This document shows, one piece after another, positions 10,890 through 21,109 of a DNA stretch of 64,000 bases; within the stretch, counting starts at the first letter, position 1, and each line of letters begins with the position of its first letter. Both the position numbers and the translations under genes were made by a program. Source of the DNA: Chiridota heheva (Eukaryota; Echinodermata; Holothuroidea; Apodida; Chiridotidae); NCBI GenBank assembly GCA_020152595.1, contig JAIGNY010003023.1, positions 1-64,000 on the forward strand, in the 5' to 3' direction. Below the pieces are notes generated by a model. That model ran no database searches, was not told where the DNA came from, and worked only from the letters and a program-made list of their open reading frames with translations.

Positions 10890-12240
10890 ACCGGTCCGGC
10901 TTTTCTTAAGCCGGTTTGGGTTTAACTTTGGTTAATATTATACAGTAACCCCAGAACAGTTCTCAAATTGAACCGACGCGAGTTTTAAATAACTGAGAAT
11001 TCTTGCCGGCAAGTTTGTGATAAAGCTGGCACGGCGTTCTGTAGAACCAGCACATGTTTTTCTAAAACAGGCACGGGTTATAAACTGTTGATGACTTAAT
11101 TGAATTTACCCGGCACAGTTTCCCTGAGAAACCAGCACAGGTTTAAACCCCAATCAGCACGGGTCTAAGAGAGAGAGAGAGAGAGTTGAACACACAGTTA
11201 CAATGACGGGGTCGTCGCCTGCGTATTCGGTTATGATAGTACAAATGCTATCACGAAACGCTTAATACGACCCGGACGAGAACACAGGTACGACGTACGG
11301 ACAAACATAACATCGACAACCAAGTCAATGTCCACGGCCTTTGATAACCAGTTGTGGTGCACTGGCGTGTCTACCCACCCCAGGCTTGAACCCGGGGCCT
11401 CGTGGTCTGTAGACAGGTATGATAACCGCTACACCACAGTAGGTAGACCAGCACGGGTCTTAAACCAGAGCGGTTTATAAAACTCTCCAGTCCGGCTAAG
11501 TGAGACCGACACAGGTTTAAGACTTAATTCTCCCCTGTGCGGGGTTCCTATGAAACCAGCACGGGTATAAAGTCTAATCAGCACGGGTCTTAAAGCGGAG
11601 CGGTTTATAAAACTCTCCAGTCCGGCTAAGTAAGACCGACACAGGTTTAAGACTTAATTCTCCCGTGCGGGGTTCCTATGAAACCAGCACGGGTATAAAC
11701 TCTAACTGGCACGGGTTCCTTTAAACCAGCTTATAATTCTTTTTAGGTTTACTTGAATCTTTCTGTTGCGCTTTTCCTATAAAAACCAGCACGGGTTTAA
11801 CCTTAACCGGCACGGGTTTCTTAAAACCGGCACGGCTTATAATTATCTAAAAGTTTACTTAGTTCTCCTCGTTGCGGTTTTCCTGTAAAAACCAGCACAG
11901 GTTTAATCCTAACCGGCAAGGGTTTCTGAAAACCGGCAAGGCTTATATTTCTCTCCGGCATGACTTTATTTTAAAAACCAGAATGGGTAAACCTTACCGA
12001 CCCAGCTTTCTAAAGCTGGTACTCTTGGTTTAAATTAATATTCCCTGCACAGCTTCAATGAAGCCGGTGCGGGTTTGTAATGATGATCTAGTCTTTCCCA
12101 CCAGCCTGGGTTAGTGTTAACCAGCACGGTTCATAAACTCTGGCACAAATTCCTTGCGGAACCTGCACGGGTTTATGTCTTAAAACTCTCGCCAGCACGG
12201 GTTACTGCAAACCCGCACAGCTTATATGGAACAACCTCCC
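10890..12240. repeat. Degenerate GC-rich repeats (CCAGCACGGGTTTA-like) in the DIRS 5' leader
   Basis: Dozens of short degenerate copies of ACCAGCACGGGTTTAAA and CCGGCACGG follow one another. A larger duplication of about 130 bp (starting near 11,451 and 11,581) is embedded. It lies between the terminal repeat and the gag-like region and has no coding potential. It may be a leader or enhancer repeat of the element. Confidence 0.65.
11167..11448 (-). mobile_element. tRNA-derived SINE, copy 1, with 12-bp target duplication
   Basis: Read on the minus strand it starts GTCTACCTACTGTGG. It has an A-box-like TGGTGTAGCGGTTATCA and a B-box-like GGTTCAAGCC, and ends in a (CT)n tail. CTACCTA and TGGGTAG can pair as a 7-bp acceptor stem. 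It is flanked by CAGCACGGGTCT at 11155-11166 and 11449-11460, a direct target-site duplication. The head most resembles a valine-type tRNA by eye (uncertain). It is inserted in the DIRS leader, so it is younger than that element. Confidence 0.85.
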
Positions 12241-13062
12241 TGTGATATCAAACAAGAGCCATGGCGTAATCTCTGGCGTAATAATTGGCGGGAGGACGAA
12301 CTCTAAGAATAATTTTCTTGATTATTCTGCGTCTCTGTAAAAATGAAGTACAAATGTTAAGCATGGATGAAATAGAATATCATCTAATAATGCAAAAACA
12401 TTGATAATAGTAGCTCAAAAATCAGTCCCCAAGAAAAAATGAGGAAAACAAAAGGATGCTGTTGCTAAATGACTAACGTAACTTTAGAACTGTCCTCTAA
12501 AGGCACCTGTAAGTTCTGAACCACTGGGCTGAAGCCGAAGCCTAAGGCCCTCCAGAATCCTCAGACAGTACAGATGACATCATGTGATGTCATAGTGAGT
12601 GGAAGCACAGACTCAGAATGGGGACCAAAGTATATACGAAAACTATGATAGCCTAATTAGTACTATACTAATGGAGGCGTAACATTAGGCTAAGAAGGGA
12701 TGTACAGAGGATTACAAAACAAGATATACTTGTACATCGTGGGTGTAAAGCCATGAATGTTGGCTCAAAATGATCTGTAACACATGGAGAAACAGATTAA
12801 AACCTTAAAGTAGTAGCATATTTACAAACAGAGAGTGAAAGAAGCTGTAACTTTCAGCATCTTCCTGGGCCAACTGCTGAAGCCAGCTTATCAAATCATG
12901 GATAAAATCTCGGCCTAAGCCACAATACCTACCCCAGATGTTTCAACAGGGCTTTAAACCATCTAAAACCCATAGAAGGCAAAGGTAGGTGAAAATGGTG
13001 AAAATTACAGCTGACTAAGTGTGAAGTAAATTGTCAGACCTCAACGTTGGAGCAACAAGCTA

Positions 13063-13300
13063 AGTTGCCCCATGATGTCAGGCCTTCCCTCTGGTACCGA
13101 AAGATATGCTGGGCGCCCTCGTGCCAGGTGGATGGATGGCCTGAAAAGTTGGAGTGGATTGTCTGCATCTGATCTGGCTACTGCAGGGTGGTCCAGATTC
13201 TACTTCAAAAACTTCAGCCAGACACATCCTATTTAATGGCCCTGAGGAGTGCGTCAACGAGCCGCTAGGCTTATGGCGATTGATTGATGGAACGTCGGTG
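13063..13300 (+). mobile_element. LINE tail fragment (GRPRARW type) inside the DIRS leader
   Basis: The plus strand reads YAGRPRARWMDGLKSWSGLS then ASDLATAGWSRFYFKN. GRPRxRWxD...W.G.....L..A..DR..WR is a common LINE polymerase C-terminal motif. It lies just inside the right terminal repeat of the DIRS element, so it was probably inserted there later or captured. Confidence 0.55.
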
Positions 13301-13354
13301 TCTAAAGTATCGTGCGTTGAAGAAAAGTGAGACTTAGAGAGAGAGAAGGGGCAT

Positions 13355-13468
13355 TATAGGTGTATGGTGGGACTGCGTCTGTAGCTCTGTTTTTTGGTTG
13401 TATAGTTACAGTGTGCTTACCATTTGTGGTCAGGTTGCATTGAAAGGTAGGATATAATGTGAAGTAAA
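13355..13468. repeat. DIRS right inverted terminal repeat
   Basis: This is the reverse-complement partner of the left terminal repeat (GACTGCGTCTGTAGCTCTGT, TTGGTTGTATAGT, CCATTTGTGGTCAGGTTGC) and ends GGATATAATGTGAAGTAAA at the element's outer border. Confidence 0.88.
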
Positions 13469-14204
13469 TATGGCCGACAGATAAATTAAAAGTTATAGCA
13501 TAAATTCATAAAAACATGTTCATTATGGTAATAATCGTTGCTCTTAAAAGTCCATAAATAGATAAAAACTCAACCAATAATTTATCACTAAACTATTGAA
13601 AGTGTCGAAATCTAATCCTTGTGTTGATTTATAAAAAGTTTGTATTAAGTTTTACACTTTCTAATTTTGGTTGGGGTATTAAATGAAAGCATTATTGTAG
13701 AAAAAGCACCCATTCATTGCTTAATGAATTTGCAAGATTCTTTCAGATTTCTCAAAAGTGCTGCATGTTCCTATCTTTATTGTTTTGTTCACAACAATTT
13801 TTTTCCCGATAGTGTAGTATAGTGAATAATCGTGCATCACTTCCAATAGCACTCTCATTATACTGCCTTACGAAAGCTGCACATGTTCAAATCATGGGCA
13901 AAAATATCACCATATTGCGATATCTAAGTTTGACTTTAATCACTAATTCAGGAATGATGCTCAGAAGTGTAAGATTTCCTAGCATGAAATTTACATTTTT
14001 TTTTCTCTTATAAAGCTTAAGGTTAAGGAAGGGAAGCATAAAACAATCATAATTGCAAGTATTCTGTCATTTAGTCGCAATGTTTCGGAATTTCTGCTTA
14101 ACAAAAAGGGTAGTTTGCGCTATCCTTGTAATAATGACATATCACGATATGTTGATCAGGGTATTTTTAATATCATGGAAAACGCAATATCACGATGGTC
14201 GCGT

Positions 14205-14292
14205 TAATTAATATATTGTATGATAATTGATATATTGTATGATAATTGATATATTGTATGATAATTAATATATTAAATGATAATTGATATAT
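14205..14292. repeat. 20-bp AT-rich tandem repeat, about four copies
   Basis: ATTGATATATTGTATGATAA repeats with small changes. Confidence 0.88.
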
Positions 14293-14608
14293 CCTGACAG
14301 CTCTATATTTGTTCTAAACCAATGTTATATTTGCAGTGGCATCTCGGTGCAGGCACGTAGCACAGGGAGGTAACATAAACCCAGAATATTTGCCAACGAT
14401 ACGGTAAAAGTAAGGTAAATGAGAGATGGGAGCAACCCTACAACAAGCTTGTTTTGAACATAATATATCAATTCTGCTCTCACCCAAATATGCCCCAAAT
14501 TATAAGTTCTGCCATAATAAACAATTATCCATTAGACAATTATAGCCAATCAAAAAAGCCTTTATAAATCATGTATAGATATAAAATCTTAGAAACAGAT
14601 GAAAATTA

Positions 14609-15132
14609 AAGGAATATTCTCGTGAATTTTACATAATGAATGGAGGTCTATTAAAGAAACAAATTGGTGTAAAATTCATACTGATATCTTATTTCATTTA
14701 GGAGTTATTACATTTCATGTTACCAGTGTCTTTAAAAGTGACCTCACTGTGTAAAGTGTGATGCATAATTGCAGATCCAAAAAAATTTGTTATATATTTC
14801 TTTGAAAATTAATTGGCTCTTTTTAGATTATTGGACAAAAGTTTGCTGCATACAATATGCACTTTTGAAGAGCATGCTTCGCCTATCTGCAAATGTACTT
14901 TACACTCTGAATGGATAAAGAATACATTATCATACAAAAATACATAATTAAGAGTTATCTTAGATCTGCAATTATGACATCACACTGTACACTCCGAGGA
15001 TGCACTGGTGAAATCTTTGAAGTGCAATAGCCCATAAACAAAATAAGATATCATGGTTTTCTCACCAATTTGTTACTTTAATAGTCTTCTATCATTTAAG
15101 TGAAAATGAAAATTCAAAAGAATATTCCTATA
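14609..15132. mobile_element. Fold-back element, copy 2
   Basis: It is the same family as 3,606-4,120 (AAAGGAATATTCTCGTGAAT, AAAGAAACAAATTGGTG, GGAGTTATTACATTTCA) with the arm repeated inverted up to AAAAGAATATTCCTATAA. Its right end lies about 21 bp from the donor of dehydrogenase exon 3. Confidence 0.8.
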
Positions 15133-15153
15133 AATGAACTGATGAAAACTAAC

Positions 15154-15325
15154 CAGGAATGATTCTTCTGCTCCTCACGTAAGGTATCAAATTGTCTCTC
15201 ACGTGATACAATCTGACCAATCACATACTCAGCCATGGTGGTGCCTAGGGATCCTCCATAGCGAGATACTGGATACTTTGGTGTTTCCCAGTCAGGTGGA
15301 AGGTTATGAATCACGCTGTCAACAC
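15154..15325 (-). CDS. Dehydrogenase exon 3 (GVDSV ... MAEYV segment)
   Basis: The acceptor is TTCTTCTCCTCCAG and the donor TG|GTTAGT. The 172-bp exon is fully open and encodes the segment preceding the Rossmann fold, with GVDSVIHNLPPDW and GTTMAEYVIGQIVSRER, the part of the family where the substrate-binding and coenzyme domains meet. No lesion is seen. A fold-back repeat ends about 21 bp beyond its donor. Confidence 0.88.
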
Positions 15326-15888
15326 CTGGAGGAGAAGAAAAATAGCAACAACAAACATTAACAAAATTAAATGAAAAGCTTTCGAAAGGAAAAAAATTAA
15401 GCCACTTGAAGAACAGACAGTTACCAACTTTTTAATCTACAGAACAGAATGATCTTTGGTTTTTCCAAAATATGATAAATGGCTCGTTATCAACTGTTTA
15501 CCGAATCCACCTAACCGAAAAACTTATGCCACATTTGAAAGCGATTAAAAACATGTAATAGTCAATTTAAATCCACCTGCAAACTTTTTTTGATAATTTC
15601 TAGAGATCACGATCAACTGATTCACAGTCATGTTAACTTAGACAAGACTAATTTGCTGATTTGTCCCCTTTTTCATCTGAGATTTGATCATGTTATTAAC
15701 ATTCGAGCATTTTCTATGCATAATCCATTATATTTCAAACATTTGGGTGTACATGTTGGAATTTTTGAGGGATTTAGCAGATTTGTCATGAAAGATAAAT
15801 ATTATTGTATCAGTTTTGGTCTTTATGTAAATGTCAATGGCCAAACGAAAAATAAAAGCTGAACATCAAAACACTTCCACGCTACAAT

Positions 15889-16496
15889 TAGTGATGTCAT
15901 GACATATCGATTATCGCAATATCTCTTTTCCCACAACATGAAATATGTCTCTAGCAACATATTGCCACACCAAAAACTAGTAACATTCAACTACTAAATT
16001 TACACACAACTAGGCTAGGCTACTTCGTACGTTACAATTCCAACGTTACAGTAATAAATCTAAAAGTCAAGTTTAGGCCATTAAAAATGTGCAAAATAAT
16101 CATGAAACATAAAAACTACTAAATAAAAATCGTGGTCCGTCGCCACACACTGGCACGCGCCGATGTATGTTGGCAAAAAGAACGAAAAATTGGTCCCGAA
16201 TGTGCCACTCTGGCTCTCACTTCGATGATTCATGGCTGAAATTACCAAACACGTGGATGATGAGTGATGAACGTAATAGTCATGTGATCATGTTCGTTTG
16301 CTAGATCTGCAAATCATTTTTCTTGCGTTCATCATATCATGGAGTAAATTGTAACTCCATGATCAATTATAAAGTTAGTGATATTAACAAAGTGTCTAAG
16401 TCAGTTTTCTTGAAAAGTATCGCGATATTACGATATATTGCAATACTTTTCTCCACAATAATCGATACGTAATAGAGCCATGTGGTGACAGCACTA
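15889..16496. mobile_element. Non-autonomous hAT element, 608 bp, 8-bp TSD
   Basis: The ends are TAGTGATGTCATGACAT and, reverse-complemented, TAGTGCTGTCACCACAT, with subterminal ATCGATTAT and ATATCGCGATA-type palindromes. It is flanked by GCTACAAT at 15881-15888 and 16497-16504. It has no coding potential. It lies in the intron between exons 2 and 3 of the dehydrogenase. Confidence 0.88.
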
Positions 16497-16985
16497 GCTA
16501 CAATACCAGTAATGGAACATTACTAATTTGAAAACCCATTCCAAAACTAATATGTTACTCCCATATCATGAATAAAAATAGCTGCATGTATGGCTTGTAA
16601 GCACCACTATTGAAAGCCAAGTACATATATGCTACCTCCCCTTTCATATGCTGCTAATGGAAAATATTGGTGCCCTAGTATAGTGGTATAACTTTGGCAA
16701 AATGTGTTTTCAGTAATACAATGCTTTATTCCGTTATTAAAATAATTGAAAATGTTAAGTTTGTTTGCTGATTTTATAAATTTGGTTTCAATAATTGTAC
16801 TGTATTTATTCTTGATTAATTTGTATGTTAAAAATGAAATTTTAGTCCAAGAAATAACAAATGAAGGAAAAATAATAACCTAAGGCATGCACAGAAGAAC
16901 TTACTAAAGTCTATAAAGCAATTTACCACTACACTAGGATTTTTCCAATGCTCCTATATTTTGAATATAGCTTTTGTTGACCAAC

Positions 16986-17098
16986 CTGCAAAGGTTAACT
17001 GAACCCACTTTAGGGCAGGCATTGACTTGTAGACTTGCACAAATATTTCGGTTCTGTCAAAAACACTTCAGTTTTCTTTAAAAGGTCTCTGGCTGATT
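16986..17098 (-). CDS. Dehydrogenase exon 2, carries a 1-base frameshift
   Basis: The acceptor is TTTTGTTTTTGCAG and the donor GTTGGT. The 5' part reads ESARDLLKKTEVFLTEP in phase with exon 1, and the 3' part reads SMPALKWVQLTFAG in phase with exon 3, but the two lie in different frames. The exon is 113 bp where 114 would keep phase. The break is near 17,025-17,035, around TGCAAGTCTACAAGTC, where one missing base (for example AAG-GTC) would restore the family pattern. Confidence 0.8.
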
Positions 17099-17278
17099 CT
17101 GCAAAAACAAAATGTATAAAACAATCGTATGTCTTTCGCTATCAATAATTCCCACATTTAATTGCTTTTCACATCAATATCAATCTTAATACTATTTTCT
17201 CAATTTCGGTTTTGTGGATATTTGTACCTTACTGCCAGTGTTCAATTTAATGCGGCATTAGGTCACATATTTCATTAA

Positions 17279-17379
17279 CACTTACTCTACCACGCGGCGA
17301 TATTATCGCCATTTTGAGTGTCCATTCTTTGACTCCGCCTCCCAAGCGCATTTTTAAAAAAGTGCTGGTAGAGTAAGGG
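17279..17379. mobile_element. 101-bp TTAA-flanked MITE, copy A
   Basis: It lies between TTAA (17275-17278) and TTAA (17380-17383). The ends CACTTACTCTACCA and, inverted, CCCTTACTCTACCAGCAC form terminal inverted repeats. A TTAA target with CCC-type ends is typical of piggyBac-derived MITEs. Confidence 0.82.
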
Positions 17380-17522
17380 TTAATCAACCCGCAACAAGTG
17401 TGCCAACTCGAAAATATATGCAGCATAATCACGGTGGGCGGCCTAGCGGGTCACTGAAGCGGAACGAGCTCGACTATGCTGCATGGAAGACAGAGACCCT
17501 TCAATAATCAGCCTTTGATTAA

Positions 17523-17618
17523 CCCTTACTCTACCACGCGGCGATATTATGCGGTTTTGGGTGCCCAATCTTTGACTCCGCCTTCCGAGCGTATTTTCAA
17601 AAAAGTGCTGGTAAAGGC
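17523..17618. mobile_element. TTAA-flanked MITE, copy B, eroded 3' end
   Basis: It starts TTAA-CCCTTACTCTACCACG and follows copy A closely (GCGGCGATATTAT, TTTGACTCCGCCT, AAAAAAGTGCTGGTA), but its right inverted end is degraded (GGTAAAGGCTAA). It is in the same orientation as copy A, 240 bp away. Confidence 0.72.
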
Positions 17619-18239
17619 TAAAATCTAATTCAGCTGACCACAAGCATAAAGATTTTTTTATCTTAAGCTAAAATAAAAGTTATTTATACAGTACTTCACA
17701 TTTTGTAGAGTGTTTGGTTTGTTACAACAGTTCCATACCTTCAGGAGTTTTCTTTTCAATTCTTCTGAGTATGCAAATAAGACTGGAATTGTCGGAAGGA
17801 CAGTATGCTCGACTATTCAAAGCTAGTATAGAGAATGGGCTGATGAAGGGAAGTATATACATAAATAGGGTAGCAGGGGCTGATGATTTCAAATTACTTG
17901 AGCTTTGCACTTACATTTTCATTTGTACTACAAACTTTAAAATATCTTTGAGTTTTCCTAGATATTTTAAGACAAAAAATGCTTAAGTTCAGAAAACATG
18001 TAAAACCTACTTGCCAATGTCAATGATAGAATGCCATTCAACCCCCTTTCCAACCTGTAACCTCCCTCAGCCCCTACATATTCCCAGAAGTACATCCTAG
18101 ATTGTAATACAACTTCTAATTTAAGAAAATATGTGTCAAGCAAAGTCAAGCAGCAAGAAAAATGTACAATAACATTTAAGCAAAATTATGACAAAAGTAT
18201 GACAAACTAGACATTGGAAACGATACAAATTCCCTCACC

Positions 18240-18595
18240 GCTAATAATGCATATGACTGTCCCACATTCCAACCCAACCTGTCGCAAATGTCATCCCACG
18301 TCTATACTCCATGCAATCACACCTGGAAACCAGATACTGTTTGTCATTCCACTACTTGCATGACCCACATGCCATCACAACTGAAATCCAGATGACATCC
18401 CACCACATGTTATTCTGCCCTGTCCCACATGTCGACCCACCCTGTTCCACGTGCCAACCCATCCTGTTCCACATGCCAACCCACCCTGTACTACATGCCA
18501 ATCCACCCTGTCTAACATGCCAATACATCCTGACCAACATCCCACCACACCTTGCCCTATATACAATTCCACCGTCCCACATGACCTCATCCTAA
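18240..18595. repeat. Degenerate 22-23-bp tandem repeat (CCACCCTGTTCCACATGCCA)
   Basis: About fifteen degenerate units such as CCAACCCACCCTGTACTACA and TGCCAATCCACCCTGTCTAA; the best-preserved part is 18,425-18,530. The ORFs over it are by-products of the repeat. Confidence 0.78.
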
Positions 18596-19404
18596 TTCCT
18601 TCAGCTACTTTATCATCATGTCATCTTCCACCCAATATTCTGCTTATTGTTTATATTTCCCAAACCCCTAATCTAACATTCTTTAGAAGCAAGAAAATTT
18701 TATTTGCATCTTTATTCATGGCAAGACAAACATTTTGATTGCTATTCATGTCAGGAATGTCAATATCATAACAAAACTAGAAATGTGAAGTTAGTAAGTC
18801 ATAAGCCATTTATTTTTGATCTCAGGTCAAACATATTGCAGCAAATGCACACTATACCTCACCATTAAGTGTGAACAATGCTCTTCACATATACTGTATA
18901 ACCATTTGTTTAAGCAAAATCATCATACCCACTTTATTTCAGAGATACCACATATAGAAATATTTTCAATGCTATGTAAATTGGTTAATTATTACACATA
19001 CAATCCCACAATTATGCTCAACTGAACAGTACTAACGCTCTCTACCACTGAACCAAATAGCAAGTTATTATCTCAGGTTAAATATTTTGTATGCAAGTCT
19101 ATTGTTATGCAATTAACACTTAATATGCACACTACACCTCACCATTGAGTGTAGACAATGCTCTTCACATATATGATCATTTGAGTAAAATAAATTTCCC
19201 ACTTCCACTTTAATTTAAGAGATATCATAGATACAAATATTTTCATTGTTATGCAAATAAGCTAATTAGTATGCACACACAACCCCAAATCATGCTTAAT
19301 TAAACAATACCCATGTCCTCTACCCCTGTAACAAGTACCAAATTATTATCTAAGGTCAAATATTTTATGCCAAAGTCTATTGTTATGGGAAAGTCTATTG
19401 TTAT

Positions 19405-20306
19405 TAGTGTTTACACGGGCACCCGAAAAATCTGGGTATCGACCGATTGTCTTGTTACCCAGTTCCGAAAATACAACCCGGGTATGGATTTTTATAATAT
19501 TACCAACTGCAGACTGTTTTTGTTACAGAATTGTATGTTAAAAAAAAAAATCTTAACTTACAAGAATTTTAAAGTGTATGTTTCCTTTCTATTCCAACGC
19601 AATACAATAAAACAATCACAAAATATTGTCACAGATCGCAGAAAACATGTTGAACTATCAATGTGGCTACATGTATGTGTAGTAACCTACAGTATGTACG
19701 TTAATAGTACTACATGTACAGTACTAGTAGCGCAAAACTTAAACTCTCTAAACTTCACTGTAAAAAAAAATTATATCCAAACCAGTGCGCAACAAGCAGT
19801 GTGTGTAGTATGCTGTAGAGAAAATATATTGCAGTTGTACATTACCAAACTGTTTTAAAAGCGTGTCTGCTATTAGCTGAAAAAAATTGTAACTCCTAAT
19901 ATGAACCAATCACAAGTTGTCTTCAATGAAATTGTTACGTGTTACTGAGCGTGCACGTAACATAATAATGGAATCAGTCAGTAATTCCCAGCATTGCGTT
20001 AATGAGAAAGAATTGTGTATTTAATATTCCAGAATACCAAGTGACCCGTCCCGTGAAATTTTAAGGAAGTGCGTTTATCATTATTTTACGGTTTTTATGA
20101 AGACGGGTAAATAAAAGAGACAAGAAACATTTGTATTCTGTTTCTTTATTCACAAAAACAAAGGTACGATTAAAAAACAATAATTATCACAAAAGTTTAA
20201 CACATATACTACTTCCGCGAAAAATATTGAAAATGCTTTGTCAGATACCCAGCCGATAATGCAGGTCAGGTATCCGGTCCAATTTTTGGTCCCGGTGCAA
20301 ACACTA
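19405..20306. mobile_element. Non-autonomous hAT element, 902 bp, 8-bp TSD
   Basis: The ends are TAGTGTTTACACGGGCACC and, reverse-complemented, TAGTGTTTGCACCGGGACC. The element is flanked on both sides by ATTGTTAT (19397-19404 and 20307-20314). The empty site survives in neighbouring repeat units as CTATTGTTATGCAAATA. An 8-bp duplication with a TAGTG-type end is the hAT hallmark. No transposase-like frame is seen; the longest ORF crosses the border and is not protein-like. Confidence 0.9.
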
Positions 20307-21109
20307 ATTGTTATGCAAATAGCCTAAATAATATGCACATTACACCTCACCAATAAGTGTAGACCATGGTCTTCACATATATCATAATTTGTGCAAACAA
20401 AATCTCCACTCCCACTTTAATTTAAGAGATATCATAGATACAAATATTTTCATTGTTATGCAAATAAGCTAATTAGTATATACACCTAACCCCCAATCAT
20501 TTCATTTGAACAGTACCCATGTCCTCTATCACTGTAACAAGTACCAAGTTATTATCCAAGGTTAAATATTTTATGAGAAAGTCTATTGTTATGCAAATAA
20601 CCTAATATGCACACTTTACCTCAACATTAAGTGTAGACAATGCTCTCCACATATATGATCATTTGTGCAAACAAAATCCCCACATCCACCTTAATTTAAG
20701 GGGATCATAGGCACAAATATTTTCATTGTTATGCAAAGAAGCTAATTAGTATGCACACAACCCCTAATCATGCTCACTTGAACAGTACCCCTATGCCAAG
20801 TTACATCAATGTACACCATTCATAACTTCGGTTCTAAAAACTTCAGCCAAAAACTTTAACCAAAGCTTTAGCTGACAATTATTTTCATTGCTATGCAAAT
20901 AAGCTAATTAGTATGCACACAACCCCCAATCATACTCACTTGAACAGTACCCATGTCCTCTATCCCTATGCCAGGTCACATGAATGTACACCATAATTTA
21001 TGAAAACCATAACCAAAAATGTAAACAAAAACTTTAAGCAAAAACTTTAACCAAACTTGAACCTGACAAATATTTTCATTGTTATGCAAATAAGCTAATT
21101 AGTATGCAC

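Larger units (their letters stand above)
5685..13468 (-). mobile_element. DIRS-like tyrosine-recombinase retrotransposon, near full length, inactive
   Basis: On the minus strand the order is gag-like (10,704-8,760), reverse transcriptase (8,720-7,840), RNase H (7,805-7,300), a methyltransferase-like segment with FPPF (7,300-6,980) and tyrosine recombinase (6,960-6,080). Inverted terminal repeats lie at about 5,685-5,850 and 13,355-13,468; the shared core includes GCAACCTGACCACAAATGGT. A third block at 5,936-6,030 joins sequences complementary to both ends, the internal complementary region diagnostic of DIRS elements. The ends were placed where that junction implies (GGGGTGAA/TTTACTTC). The frame is broken many times. 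The element sits in intron 4 (between exons 3 and 4) of the dehydrogenase, in the same orientation. No target duplication is expected for this class, and none is seen. Confidence 0.9.

Noticed and set aside
18240-18595. CRISPR-like array
   Set aside because: There are no conserved repeats separated by unique spacers; units are contiguous and degenerate, and the DNA is eukaryotic.
18311-18738. ORFs rich in CPTHPVPHANPP-type text
   Set aside because: By-products of the degenerate 22-23-bp repeat; frames on both strands show the same pattern.
19313-19858. 181-codon ORF over the hAT element
   Set aside because: It crosses the left border of a well-defined insertion and has no transposase motif.
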